Shown piece by piece: positions 1 through 7,477 of a stretch of 10,097 bases of DNA (position 1 is its first letter; each line of letters opens with the position of its first letter). Location: the NCBI GenBank assembly GCA_963700785.1, contig CAVOYZ010000026.1:1-10097 (forward strand), written 5' to 3'. A program made the translations under genes and the position numbers. The DNA is from CAXMST01 sp963700785 (GTDB taxonomy: Bacteria; Actinomycetota; Thermoleophilia; Solirubrobacterales; 70-9). Under the pieces are notes generated by a model, which searched no databases, was not told the origin of the DNA, and saw nothing but the letters and a program-made list of their open reading frames with translations.

Positions 1-141
1 CTCGTGCCCGGGGCCGAGGTTTGCCTTTCGGTCTTCCCACGTGAGAAGGACCAAGGATGGCCGGCCGGGAATGAGGGAGTCAGGTGGCTCGCACCGCGCG
101 AAGCCGCCGGCGAACCCCCGATCCAACTTTCACCCACCGCC

Positions 142-149
142 TATATATA
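142..149 (+). promoter_or_regulatory. Possible -10 element of the rpmG-secE-nusG-rplKA operon
   Basis: An alternating T/A run of eight bases stands out in an otherwise very GC-rich leader and lies about 24 bases before the rpmG start codon, a plausible place for a -10 box. No hexamer resembling TTGACA is found 16-18 bases upstream, so this is a tentative call. The rest of 1-172 holds no tRNA that I can fold and no credible gene. A weak hairpin (30-36 with 45-52, one bulged base, loop containing CACGTG) lies near the left edge. Confidence 0.3.
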
Positions 150-172
150 GGGCAGAGATCCAGAGCTGAGCC

Positions 173-334
173 ATGGCCACAGATGTGAGAATCGCCGTCA
201 CCCTCGCCTGTGAGGAGTGCAAGCGGCGCAACTATCAGACGAACAAGTCCCGTCGCAACAATCCCGACCGGATCGAGATGGCCAAGTACTGCCGCTGGTG
301 CGACAAGCACACCGCCCACAAGGAGACGCGCTGA
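173..334 (+). CDS. rpmG: Large ribosomal subunit protein bL33
   Basis: This encodes bL33, a small protein of the 50S subunit that sits near the E site. The 53-residue product has the usual family length and begins MATDVRIAVTLACEECK. Two CxxC pairs (Cys13/Cys16 and Cys40/Cys43) form the zinc ribbon of the zinc-binding (C+) type of L33; the motif NYQTNKSRRNNPDR between them is typical of the family. The ATG at 173 is the only start that gives a full-length protein; the ribosome binding site before it is weak (purine-rich AGAG about 8-10 bases upstream). It is the first gene of the window's first operon and is followed after 14 bases by secE, the common rpmG-secE-nusG order. It was found by reading the frame directly, because it is short. 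The identification is secure. Confidence 0.95.
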   Translation: MATDVRIAVTLACEECKRRNYQTNKSRRNNPDRIEMAKYCRWCDKHTAHKETR

Positions 335-348
335 GGCGCTGAGGGCCG

Positions 349-909
349 GTGGCGAAGAGCAGAGCACAGCGGAAGGCCGAGCAGCGCAAGCGCCGCCAGC
401 AGGAGCTCGAGGAGCGCGCGCGCCGCTCGCAGTCGAAGGCCCAGCACGACACCCAGGTCCCCGAGTCCGGCGACGTCGCCGAGGTCGAGGCGGCGCTCGA
501 GGCCGGGGCCGCCGCGGCCGACGAGATCGACCCGGACAGCTTCGTTCCCGCGGAGCGGGCCCAGCCCGCCGAGGTCGAGGCAGAGGCGGAGCCGGCAGAG
601 CCGGGCGCGGCCTCCGAGCAGCGGCTGAGCCGCCGCGAGCAGCGGCGGGCCGAGAAGGAGCGCGCGCGCAAGGCGCGGGAGTCGGCGGAGCGACGCGCCC
701 CGAAGGAGGAGAAGCCCGAGCGCGAGCGGGGTCGCGTGATGAGCTTCTTCTCGTCGGTGATCGCCGAGCTGCGCAAGGTCCAGTGGCCCGACCGGGAGAC
801 GCTGGTTCAGGCCTCGGCGGTGACGCTGCTGTTCGTGGCGGTCGCCGCCGCCTACCTCGGCGTCCTCGACGCGATCTTCAGCTGGCTGGTGGATCGTCTG
901 ATCACCTGA
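349..909 (+). CDS. secE: Preprotein translocase subunit SecE with a long charged N-terminal extension
   Basis: SecE clamps SecY in the SecYEG protein-conducting channel of the cytoplasmic membrane. The conserved part is the last 56 residues: an amphipathic helix with the SecE signature ELRKVQWPDRETL (about residues 140-152), then one membrane helix at about 153-178. Residues 1-130 are an unusual low-complexity extension in charge blocks: basic Arg/Lys/Gln-rich (1-30), acidic Glu/Ala/Pro-rich (about 40-90), then strongly basic Arg/Glu-rich (about 91-130). The family minimum is about 60 residues; actinobacterial SecE proteins are often longer, but 186 is at the long end. The GTG start at 349 has a purine-rich site (TGAGGG) about five bases upstream and follows rpmG closely. 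An internal ATG at 739 (Met131) would give a minimal SecE, but it has no good ribosome binding site and would leave a 400-base gap with coding character. The SecE identity is secure; the exact start is less so. Confidence 0.92.
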   Translation: MAKSRAQRKAEQRKRRQQELEERARRSQSKAQHDTQVPESGDVAEVEAALEAGAAAADEIDPDSFVPAERAQPAEVEAEAEPAEPGAASEQRLSRREQRRAEKERARKARESAERRAPKEEKPERERGRVMSFFSSVIAELRKVQWPDRETLVQASAVTLLFVAVAAAYLGVLDAIFSWLVDRLIT

Positions 910-920
910 TGCCGAGCCGA

Positions 921-935
921 GCGGGCCAGGCCCGC
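921..935. repeat. Short inverted repeat between secE and nusG
   Basis: A near-perfect palindrome, seven bases each side of a central A, lies 12 bases after the secE stop. As RNA it can form a five-bp GCGGG/CCCGC stem with a five-base loop. No T-run follows, so it is not a standard intrinsic terminator. It may be a processing or pausing hairpin, or chance in GC-rich DNA. Confidence 0.35.
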
Positions 936-994
936 CGGCGCCACCCAATCAACAACAGACTTAGCAAGCAAACGAGCGAGAGAGCCGAGAAGAA

Positions 995-1573
995 ATGTTC
1001 CGCTGGTACGTGATCAACACCTACTCAGGTCACGAAAACAAGGTCAAGCACAACCTCGAGCACCGGGTCGAGACGATGGGCCAGGGGCGCCGTGTGCGCC
1101 AGGTCGTCGTTCCGACCGAGGAGGTCTCCGAGATCAAGGACGGCAAGAAGGTGAACGTCGAGAAACGGACGATGCCGGGCTACGTGCTGGTCCAGATGGA
1201 GATGACCGACGACGCCTGGGGGCTGGTCAAGAACACCCCCGGCGTCACCGGGTTCGTCGGCGCCCGCAACAAGCCGCTGCCGCTCTCGCCCTCCGAGGTC
1301 GACAACCTGCTGCACACCGAGGTGCCCGCAGCGGCGCAGGCGGCCCCGGCCGGCGCGCCGGTCAGCGGCGGCCCCGCCGCCCAGGGTCGCGAGAAGCCCA
1401 GGGCGCAGTTCGAGATGGGGGAGACGGTCAAGGTGATCTCCGGTCCGCTCTCGGACTTCAGCGGCGAGATCGCCGAGATCAACGACGACGCCGCGAAGCT
1501 CAAGGTGCTCGTCTCGATCTTCGGCCGGGAGACGCCGGTCGAGGTCGGCTACGACCAGGTCAAGAAGGTCTAG
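995..1573 (+). CDS. nusG: Transcription elongation/antitermination factor NusG
   Basis: NusG binds the clamp of RNA polymerase during elongation and can link it to Rho or to the ribosome. The 192-residue protein starts directly with the NGN domain (MFRWYVINTYSGHE, about residues 1-108, including the VPTEEV and MPGYVLVQM motifs). A flexible Ala/Pro/Gly/Gln-rich linker follows (about 109-136). The C-terminal KOW domain starts at F139 (FEMGETVKVISGPLSDFSG) and runs to the end at YDQVKKV. The linker is longer than in E. coli NusG, whereas the long acidic N-terminal extension seen in many other actinobacteria is absent. The ATG at 995 follows a purine-rich GAGAAGA stretch. The gene lies 85 bases after secE and nine bases before rplK, the usual context for nusG rather than a specialised paralogue. 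Confidence 0.96.
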   Translation: MFRWYVINTYSGHENKVKHNLEHRVETMGQGRRVRQVVVPTEEVSEIKDGKKVNVEKRTMPGYVLVQMEMTDDAWGLVKNTPGVTGFVGARNKPLPLSPSEVDNLLHTEVPAAAQAAPAGAPVSGGPAAQGREKPRAQFEMGETVKVISGPLSDFSGEIAEINDDAAKLKVLVSIFGRETPVEVGYDQVKKV

Positions 1574-1582
1574 GTAAGCGAG

Positions 1583-2011
1583 ATGGCAAAGAAAGTTCTG
1601 ACACTGATCAAGCTGCAGATCCCGGCCGGCGCCGCCAACCCGGCGCCGCCCGTCGGCCCTGCTCTCGGCCAGCACGGGGTCAACATCATGGACTTCTGCA
1701 AGGCGTTCAACGCGCAGACGCAGCAGGACTCCGGCACGATCATCCCGGTCGAGATCACGGTCTTCGAGGACCGCAGCTTCACGTTCATCACGAAGACGCC
1801 GCCGGCGGCGGTCCTGATCAAGGAGGCGGCGGGAATCAAGAAGGGCTCCGGCGTGCCCCACACCGAGAAGGTCGGCACGATCACGATCGAGCAGGCCCGG
1901 GCGATCGCCGAGCAGAAGATGCCCGACCTGAACGCCAACGACCTCGATGCCGCGACCAGGATCATCGCCGGCACCGCCCGATCGATGGGCGTCGACGTGG
2001 AGGGGATCTAG
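1583..2011 (+). CDS. rplK: Large ribosomal subunit protein uL11
   Basis: uL11 binds 23S rRNA at the GTPase-associated centre at the base of the L7/L12 stalk, where thiostrepton acts, and takes part in stringent-response activation of RelA. The 142-residue product matches the family length. The N-terminal domain shows MAKKVLTLIKLQIPAG and the proline-rich PPVGPALGQHGVNIMDFCK segment, with the prolines of the thiostrepton-binding face near residues 22-26. The C-terminal rRNA-binding domain includes KTPPAAVLIKEAAGIKKGSG and ends in ARSMGVDVEGI. The ATG at 1583 lies nine bases after the nusG stop, and the rplA start follows two bases after its own stop, so the three genes are very likely co-transcribed and translationally coupled. 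Nothing is unusual in it. Confidence 0.97.
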   Translation: MAKKVLTLIKLQIPAGAANPAPPVGPALGQHGVNIMDFCKAFNAQTQQDSGTIIPVEITVFEDRSFTFITKTPPAAVLIKEAAGIKKGSGVPHTEKVGTITIEQARAIAEQKMPDLNANDLDAATRIIAGTARSMGVDVEGI

Positions 2012-2013
2012 CG

Positions 2014-2962
<949 letters not shown>

Positions 2963-2970
<8 letters not shown>

Positions 2971-4093
2971 GCTGCTCGAGCAGCTCAGCGATCTGCTCGC
3001 AGCGCCGCTCCCAGCTCTGCGCCGGATCCGGCGTTGGGCGCTCGCCGCGTTCCTCGTGAGCGAGGATCAGCTCGATTGCCGCCGCGATCGAGACGCGGTC
3101 GTTCTCGGCGCTGACGCCGTGGCCGCTCGCGGCGAGCAGCGCGGCGGTCGGATCGTCCGCAAGCTCTTTGACGCAGAGCGCCCAGGTCTCGGTGCAGGCG
3201 ATCTCGTAGGCCTTGCTCGGGAGCTGCGCGCGATTGCGGTTGCCGAGCACCAGCGCCGCCGAGGCCTCGGCCAACAGGTCGATCGCCTCGGCGTGGGGGA
3301 GCGGTTCCAGGTGCGGGTGGCCGAGCTCGTGCAGGGCCGGGTGCAGGCCGCCGCTGTGGGAGCGGAACTCGATCTGGCCGGCCGCGTGGCGGCGGGCGAG
3401 CTCCGCGAAGACGGGCCCGGGATCGACCCGGCCCGGGTTGATCACGCCGAGGTGCACGAACAGGGGCGGCGCGGTCGGCGGGCGCCCGTGGCTGCGGTGG
3501 CGGAGCTCGCCGCCGGCCGGGGCGAGCAGCGTCCGCGCCCGCGGCGCCAGCAGGGGTTCGAGCTCGTCCTCGAGCTCGGGCGTGGTCGTGATCAGAGCTC
3601 CGGCCGCAGCGAGCGCCCCGCTCCGGGTCGCTGCCTCCTCCGGGCTAGCGGCCGGCCACGGGTCGCCGAGATCGGCCGCGAGCGGGATCCGGAAGCGTCG
3701 GCTGAGGCGAGCGCCGGCCCCGATCGCGCCGAGCGGGTAGGCAATCGCGAGGATCACGTCGGGTAGCTCGGCCGCGGGCTCGGCCGCGAGCTGCCGCTCG
3801 AGCTCGCCGGCCCAGGGATCGAGCAGATCGCCGCCGGCCGCCCGCCCGCCGGGCCTCTGCCGGCGGGTCGCCTTGAACGGGCCGAGCGGGCTTCCGGCAC
3901 CGTTGACCCAGAGGCGGCGGGAGCCGGCCGGTTTCGGCGGCGCTCCGTGCCCCGCCCACCAGGCTGCGACGTCGACCTCGAACCCGAGTGCGGCGAGGCC
4001 GCCGATCAGCCGCTCGCTGCGGATCGCCCGCGGGTTGATCGCCCGGCGTGAGTGCAGGATCGTCGGGGTGAGAATCAGGACGCGTCGCGGCAT
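2963..4093 (-). CDS. GT4-like glycosyltransferase, substrate unknown
   Basis: This is probably a GT-B-fold glycosyltransferase of the GT4-like type, moving a sugar from a nucleotide donor to an unknown acceptor in the cytoplasm or at the membrane face. The N-terminal half opens with a Rossmann-type strand and loop (MPRRVLILTPTI), then SERLIGGLAALGFEVDVAAW (about 26-45), and has ADLGDPWPA at about 140-148, close to the D-x-R-DPW motif of many GT4-like proteins. The C-terminal half has LFVHLGVINPGR (about 211-222) and LPSKAYEIACTETWALCV (about 291-308), which matches the usual K-x-x-E-Y-x-A-x-G donor-site region in altered form: Thr-Glu-Thr replaces the usual Ala-Gly/Cys-Gly turn. No signal peptide or membrane segment is seen. 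I start at the ATG ending at 4093, preceded on its strand by AGGGAAG; an in-frame start at 4153 would add 20 residues reaching into the rplJ leader. It lies against the direction of the ribosomal genes. The fold assignment is fairly good; substrate and pathway cannot be read from the sequence. Confidence 0.72.
2966..2989. terminator. Perfect 24-base palindrome at the rplA/glycosyltransferase convergence, possible bidirectional terminator
   Basis: Positions 2966-2977 are the exact reverse complement of 2978-2989. As RNA from either strand this folds to a ten-bp stem (GCTGAGCTGC with GCAGCTCAGC) closed by a TCGA loop. It starts nine bases after the acidic-frame rplA stop and lies within the last codons of the minus-strand gene. 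The position between convergent genes suggests a shared terminator, but no T-run follows on either strand, so intrinsic termination would be weak or atypical. Confidence 0.5.
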
Positions 4094-4102
4094 CGGCTTC
4101 CC

Positions 4103-4108
4103 TACACT
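4103..4108 (+). promoter_or_regulatory. Candidate -10 box of the rplJL promoter
   Basis: TACACT fits TANNNT and would start transcription near 4115, just before the structured leader (from 4131). It overlaps the presumed ribosome binding site of the divergent glycosyltransferase on the other strand. No recognisable -35 hexamer lies 16-18 bases upstream, so the assignment is tentative. Some promoter must exist here, because the preceding gene is transcribed the other way. Confidence 0.4.
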
Positions 4109-4125
4109 GCCCGATCCCGAAGCCA

Positions 4126-4285
4126 AAGACCGCCGGCGGGGCGATAGCCCCATAACCGCGGAGCTCCCGCGAGGCCGGTGCAGGTGGAGCGTGGACAGCG
4201 TCCAACGCCCGCCTGTGAGCGGGCTTTTTCAGGCCGTTCAGGTCTTCGGCGGCGGCCAAACCCCGAGCGGAGAACTGGACGACAG
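4126..4285 (+). promoter_or_regulatory. Structured L10 leader RNA with antiterminator upstream of rplJ
   Basis: The untranslated leader of rplJ folds by eye into two parts. The first is a three-way junction: stem 4131-4137/4174-4180 (seven pairs, one G-U) encloses hairpin 4138-4142/4147-4151 with a GATA loop, then hairpin 4157-4161/4167-4171 with an AGCTC loop. The second is a long hairpin, 4181-4191 with 4206-4215 and 4192-4196 with 4200-4204 (single bulged A at 4188 and 4205, AGC loop). Its 3' arm contains most of the 5' arm of the intrinsic terminator at 4207-4224, so the two folds exclude each other. L10 leaders bound by the L10(L12)4 complex are known in many bacteria, and in Bacillus subtilis they act by transcription attenuation; membership in that family is inferred from position and layout. 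GCTCC at 4163-4167 could pair with GGAGC at 4186-4190 and so free the terminator, a possible switch. Confidence 0.7.
4207..4229 (+). terminator. Intrinsic terminator (attenuator) inside the rplJ leader
   Basis: GCCCGC (4207-4212), a six-base CTGTGA loop, and GCGGGC (4219-4224) form a perfect six-bp GC stem followed at once by TTTTT (4225-4229). This is the clearest Rho-independent terminator in the window. It lies about 56 bases before the rplJ start codon and downstream of any reasonable promoter, so it should act as an attenuator of rplJL rather than as the end of a gene. The glycosyltransferase upstream is on the other strand and cannot be its client. Confidence 0.82.
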
Positions 4286-5077
4286 ATGAACAAGGATCAG
4301 AAGCAGGCGGCGGTCAAGGAGATCGGCGAGCAGCTCGAGGCCTCGAGCGCAGTCTTCGCCGTCGACTACCGGGGCATCTCGGTCTCGCAGGCGGCGGAGT
4401 TGCGGGTCAGACTGAGCGAGGCGGACGCCAGCTTCAACGTGGTCAAGAACCGGCTCGCCAAGCGGGTGACCGCCGACGCCGGCGTTGAGGCCCTCGACGA
4501 CCACCTCGTCGGGCCGACGGCACTGACCTACGTCAGGGGCGATGCGGTGCTCGCCGCGAAGGCGATCAGCCAGTTCACCAAGCAGCACTCGGTCCTCGCC
4601 TACAAGGGCGGGATCATGGACGGGGCGCCGCTCGATCCCGAGCAGTTCAACGCGATCGCCCGACTGCCGGGCCTCGACGTCCTCCACGGCCAGCTGGTCG
4701 GGCTCGCGGCGACGCCGCTGACCGGCATCGTCCGCTCGCTGAACGGCCTGATCCAGGGGCTAGCCACCCAGCTCGGCCAGATCTCCGAGCAGGGCCTGGT
4801 CGGCGGCGACGCTGCCGCGGAGGAGGCCCCGGCCGCGCCGGAGCCGGAGCCCGACGCAGAGCAGGCGCCTGCCGAGCCGGAGCCGGAGACCGAGACCGAG
4901 GCCGACGAGGCGCCGGCCGAGGAGACGGCGTCCGGCGAGGACGGGGAGGCCGCGGAGGCCGACGAGAGCCCCGGCGAAACGACTGATGATGCAAACGACG
5001 AAGGCCCCGCGGCCGAGGCGGATGATTCCGCCGAAGCAGGCTCCGGGGACGAACAGACTGAACCCAAGGAGGACTGA
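4286..5077 (+). CDS. rplJ: Large ribosomal subunit protein uL10 with long acidic C-terminal tail
   Basis: uL10 anchors the L7/L12 dimers to the ribosome and recruits translation factors; with L12 it usually represses its own operon. Residues 1 to about 172 form a standard L10: MNKDQKQAAVKEIGEQLEAS, VDYRGISVSQAAELR (27-41), NVVKNRLAKR (51-60), then the helical L12-binding region (about 130-170, LDVLHGQLVGLAATPLTGIV onward). Residues about 175-263 are an extra tail of almost only Glu, Asp, Ala, Pro, Ser, Gly and Thr, ending EQTEPKED; typical L10 stops near 165-180. The ATG at 4286 gives the conserved N-terminus; a GTG at 4178 in the same frame would translate the leader and its terminator and is rejected. 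The best Shine-Dalgarno match, GGAG at 4269-4272, is 13 bases from the ATG, longer than ideal. rplL follows after three bases. Control by the leader attenuator is likely. Confidence 0.96.
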   Translation: MNKDQKQAAVKEIGEQLEASSAVFAVDYRGISVSQAAELRVRLSEADASFNVVKNRLAKRVTADAGVEALDDHLVGPTALTYVRGDAVLAAKAISQFTKQHSVLAYKGGIMDGAPLDPEQFNAIARLPGLDVLHGQLVGLAATPLTGIVRSLNGLIQGLATQLGQISEQGLVGGDAAAEEAPAAPEPEPDAEQAPAEPEPETETEADEAPAEETASGEDGEAAEADESPGETTDDANDEGPAAEADDSAEAGSGDEQTEPKED

Positions 5078-5080
5078 ATC

Positions 5081-5461
5081 TTGGCTACCACGACCGAGGA
5101 CTGGATCGAGGAACTGAAGGGGATCTCCGTGCTCGAGCTCTCCGAGCGGATCAAGGCGCTCGAGGAGGAGTTCGGCGTCTCCGCGACCGCGGTTGCCGCC
5201 GCGGCACCGGCCGCCGCCGGTGGCGGCGACGAGGCCGCTGAGGAGGAGAGCAGCACCGTCGACGTCGTCCTCACCGGCCCCGGCGACAAGAAGATCCAGG
5301 TGATCAAGGCGGTTCGCGCGGCGACCGGTCTCGGCCTGAAGGAGGCCAAGGCGCTGGTCGACGAGGCCCCGAAGGCGGTCAAGGAGGGGATCGACCGCGA
5401 GGAGGCCGACAAGCTCAAGGCCGAGCTCGAGGAAGCCGGCGGCGAGGTCGAGATCAAGTAG
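5081..5461 (+). CDS. rplL: Large ribosomal subunit protein bL12 (L7/L12)
   Basis: bL12 is the multi-copy stalk protein that binds and activates elongation, initiation and release factors. The 126-residue product has the standard order: an N-terminal dimerisation and L10-binding helix region (about 6-36, DWIEELKGISVLELSERIKA), an Ala/Gly/Glu hinge (about 37-57), and the C-terminal factor-binding domain (DVVLTGPGDKKIQVIKAVRA, GLGLKEAKALVDEAPKAVKE). The start is TTG at 5081, decided by a perfect AAGGAGG at 5066-5072 with eight bases between. That site lies inside the end of rplJ, whose stop is three bases upstream, so translation is probably coupled. TTG is uncommon for such a highly expressed gene, and no ATG or GTG alternative gives a complete N-terminus. 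A strong hairpin follows the gene. Confidence 0.97.
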   Translation: MATTTEDWIEELKGISVLELSERIKALEEEFGVSATAVAAAAPAAAGGGDEAAEEESSTVDVVLTGPGDKKIQVIKAVRAATGLGLKEAKALVDEAPKAVKEGIDREEADKLKAELEEAGGEVEIK

Positions 5462-5489
5462 CCGGACCCGAGCCGGGCATTTCGAGTCA

Positions 5490-5525
5490 GACGCCCGCGA
5501 CCGGCAGCGCCCGGTCGCGGGCGTC
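5490..5525 (+). terminator. Likely terminator of the rplJL unit
   Basis: A perfect 15-bp inverted repeat (GACGCCCGCGACCGG and its complement) with a six-base CAGCGC loop begins 28 bases after the rplL stop. The sequence after it (GCTCGTTG) is only slightly T-rich, as is common for GC-rich actinobacterial terminators. It would end the rplJL transcript and separate it from the transporter gene. Confidence 0.75.
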
Positions 5526-5586
5526 GCTCGTTGCAGCCGATCCGACCCGCGTCCGGGGCCAGGCACCAGCAGAAGCTAACCGGAAA

Positions 5587-5637
5587 GTGTTGTGTATTGT
5601 TCCGCCGCGCCGTGTTGTTAACTGATCTGATCAACAA
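5587..5637. promoter_or_regulatory. AT-rich repeat-bearing control region before the transporter gene
   Basis: In a GC-rich surround, this stretch has GTGTTGT twice (5587-5593 and 5612-5618, 25 bases apart), the palindrome TGATC-T-GATCA (5623-5633), and TTGTT (5615-5619) facing AACAA (5633-5637). Equal spacing of near 2.5 helix turns and the inverted arms look like operator sites overlapping a promoter. Possible promoter hexamers are TTGTTC (5597-5602) and TAACTG (5619-5624), both weak. The regulator and signal are unknown. Confidence 0.45.
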
Positions 5638-5654
5638 ACGGCAAGGGGCGGGCC

Positions 5655-7421
5655 GTGGACGCTGACGCCTGGTTCACCCTGGCGGTCGTCGTCGCGATGC
5701 TGATCGTGCTCAGCCGCGACCGGCTGCCCCCGGCTGCCGTGGTCCTCGGGGCGACGACGACGCTGCTGGTGGCCGGGGTGATCGACGAGGAGCAGGCCTT
5801 CTCGGGCTTCTCCAACTCGGCGCCGCTGACCGTCGCAGCTCTGTACGTTCTCGCCCGGGGCGTCGAGAAGACCGGCGTCCTCGGACCGATGATCAGCCGA
5901 CTGCTCGGCAACCCCCGCGAGGTCGGGCGGGCGGCACTCGGCCGGCTGCTGGTCCCGACGGCGGGTGCCTCGGCGTTCCTCAACAACACGCCGCTGGTCG
6001 GCACGCTGATCCCTGAGGTGACGGCCTGGGCGAACCGCCGCGGGATCGCGCCCTCGCGGCTGCTGCTGCCGGTCTCCTACGCGGCGATCCTCGGTGGCAC
6101 CCTGACCGTGATCGGGACCTCGACCAATCTCGTCGTCTCCGGCCTGCTCCAGGAGACCGGTGCCGAGCCGCTCGGAATCTTCGAGATCACTCCGATCGGC
6201 GCCGTCGTCGCCGTCGTCGGCCTGACGGTGGTGGTCGGCCTCGCCGGGCTCCTGGTCCCCGATCGCCGCGGCGCCGACGCGCTCGTCTCCGACGAGATCC
6301 GCGAGTTCACGGTGCAGATGGAGGTCGAGGCTGGAGGTCGGCTCGCCGAGACTACGGTCGACGAGGCGGGGCTGCGCAACCTCCAGGGCGTCTACCTGGC
6401 GGAGATCCAGCGCGGCGGGCGGATCATCTCGCCGGTCGATCCCGACCGAACGCTGCTCGGCGGCGACCGCCTGGTGTTCGTCGGACGCGCCGACCTGATC
6501 ATCGACCTGCAGCGGATGCCGGGCCTGGCCACCGTCGATCGCGACCAGGTCGAGGCGATCGACTCGCCCCAGCACACCTTCTTCGAGGCCGTGATCGGCC
6601 CAAACGGCGATCTGGTCGGCAGCACCCTCGAGCAGGTCGACTTCCGCCGCCGCTACCAGGGCGTCGTGATCGCGATCCATCGCGCCGGCGAGCGCGTCAG
6701 GGCGAAGCTCGGGCGGGAGCGCCTGCGCGCCGGCGACACGCTGCTGGTGCTCGCCGACCGCGACTTCCGCAACCGCTTCCGCGAGGGGCGCGACTTCCTG
6801 CTCGTGGCGCGACTCGGCGGCCCGACGCCGTCGGCGAGCCGCAAGGCGCCGCTGGTCGGCGCAATTGCGGCGGCCGTCGTAGTCCTGGCCGCGCTGGACG
6901 TGCTGCCGATTCTGCAGGGGGCCCTGCTCGCGGCCGGCGCCCTGGTCGCGACCCGGGTGCTCAGCTTCGGCGAGGCGCGAAACGCGGTCGACCTCGACGT
7001 CGTCTTGCTGATCGCAGCGGCATTCGGGGTCGGGGCCGCGATCGAGTCCACCGGCCTCGCCGCTCAGGTCGCCGAGACCCTGGTCGGCGCGTTCGGCGGC
7101 CTCGGAGATGTCGGGGTCGTCTTCGCGATCGTGGTGGCGACGACGGTGCTGACCGAGGTGATCACCAACAACGCCGCCGCGGTCGTGATCCTGCCGGTCG
7201 CGCTCTCGGTCGCCGCAGACACGGGCCTGGACGAGCGAACGGTGGCGATCGCGATCGCCGTGACCGCCAGCTCTTCGTTTCTGACGCCGATGGGGTACCA
7301 GACCAATACGATGGTCTATGGGCCAGGCGGCTATCGCTTCACCGACTATCTGAGGCTCGGAATCCCGGTCAACGCGGCGGTTGCGGTGGCGATCACCGCG
7401 ATGACGCTGGCGCTCTCCTGA
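5655..7421 (+). CDS. SLC13/DASS-type ion transporter with two RCK_C (TrkA-C) domains
   Basis: This is an integral membrane protein of the SLC13/ion transporter superfamily, probably moving an inorganic anion such as sulfate, or a dicarboxylate, with Na+ or H+. About six helices (roughly residues 5-201) come first, with FLNNTPLVGTLIP (109-120) and IGTSTNLVVSG (153-163), the Asn/Thr-rich re-entrant loops of this fold. Two soluble RCK_C-like domains follow (about 215-290 and 305-375; GRLAETTVDEAGL and GDRLVFVGRADLI in the first, RAGDTLLVLADRD in the second). A second membrane half (about 397-587) carries TEVITNNAAAVVILP (500-514) and FLTPMGYQTNTMVYGPGGY (542-560), mirroring the first half. The arrangement resembles bacterial and algal sulfate permeases of the SAC1/SLT type. 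The GTG start at 5655 has AAGGGG at 5643-5648, six bases away. The gene sits between rplL and rpoB, which are adjacent in many bacteria; a hairpin before it and a promoter after it suggest a separate unit. The substrate is not determinable from the sequence. Confidence 0.88.
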   Translation: MDADAWFTLAVVVAMLIVLSRDRLPPAAVVLGATTTLLVAGVIDEEQAFSGFSNSAPLTVAALYVLARGVEKTGVLGPMISRLLGNPREVGRAALGRLLVPTAGASAFLNNTPLVGTLIPEVTAWANRRGIAPSRLLLPVSYAAILGGTLTVIGTSTNLVVSGLLQETGAEPLGIFEITPIGAVVAVVGLTVVVGLAGLLVPDRRGADALVSDEIREFTVQMEVEAGGRLAETTVDEAGLRNLQGVYLAEIQRGGRIISPVDPDRTLLGGDRLVFVGRADLIIDLQRMPGLATVDRDQVEAIDSPQHTFFEAVIGPNGDLVGSTLEQVDFRRRYQGVVIAIHRAGERVRAKLGRERLRAGDTLLVLADRDFRNRFREGRDFLLVARLGGPTPSASRKAPLVGAIAAAVVVLAALDVLPILQGALLAAGALVATRVLSFGEARNAVDLDVVLLIAAAFGVGAAIESTGLAAQVAETLVGAFGGLGDVGVVFAIVVATTVLTEVITNNAAAVVILPVALSVAADTGLDERTVAIAIAVTASSSFLTPMGYQTNTMVYGPGGYRFTDYLRLGIPVNAAVAVAITAMTLALS

Positions 7422-7440
7422 GGGCCGCCCGCTCGGTGCG

Positions 7441-7469
7441 TGGACGCGCGGTAATGGCTGTGCTATCTT
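7441..7469 (+). promoter_or_regulatory. Promoter of rpoB
   Basis: TGGACG (7441-7446, four of six to TTGACA) and TATCTT (7464-7469) are separated by exactly 17 bases. The -10 is preceded by TGC, an extended -10 feature. It lies 20 bases after the transporter stop. Transcription would begin near 7476, giving an rpoB leader of about 87 bases. This is the best sigma-70-type promoter match in the window. Confidence 0.65.
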
Positions 7470-7477
7470 TGACCGTC

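Noticed and set aside
1..172. tRNA or the end of a tuf gene upstream of rpmG
   Set aside because: No cloverleaf or CCA-type end can be folded, and no long frame enters from the left edge with elongation-factor features.
4178..4285. Upstream GTG start extending rplJ by 36 codons
   Set aside because: The added residues are encoded by the leader hairpins and terminator and have no L10 similarity; the ATG at 4286 gives the conserved N-terminus.
4126..4285. Metabolite riboswitch before rplJ
   Set aside because: No known ligand-binding core is recognisable; position before rplJ and the attenuator layout fit an L10 leader better.
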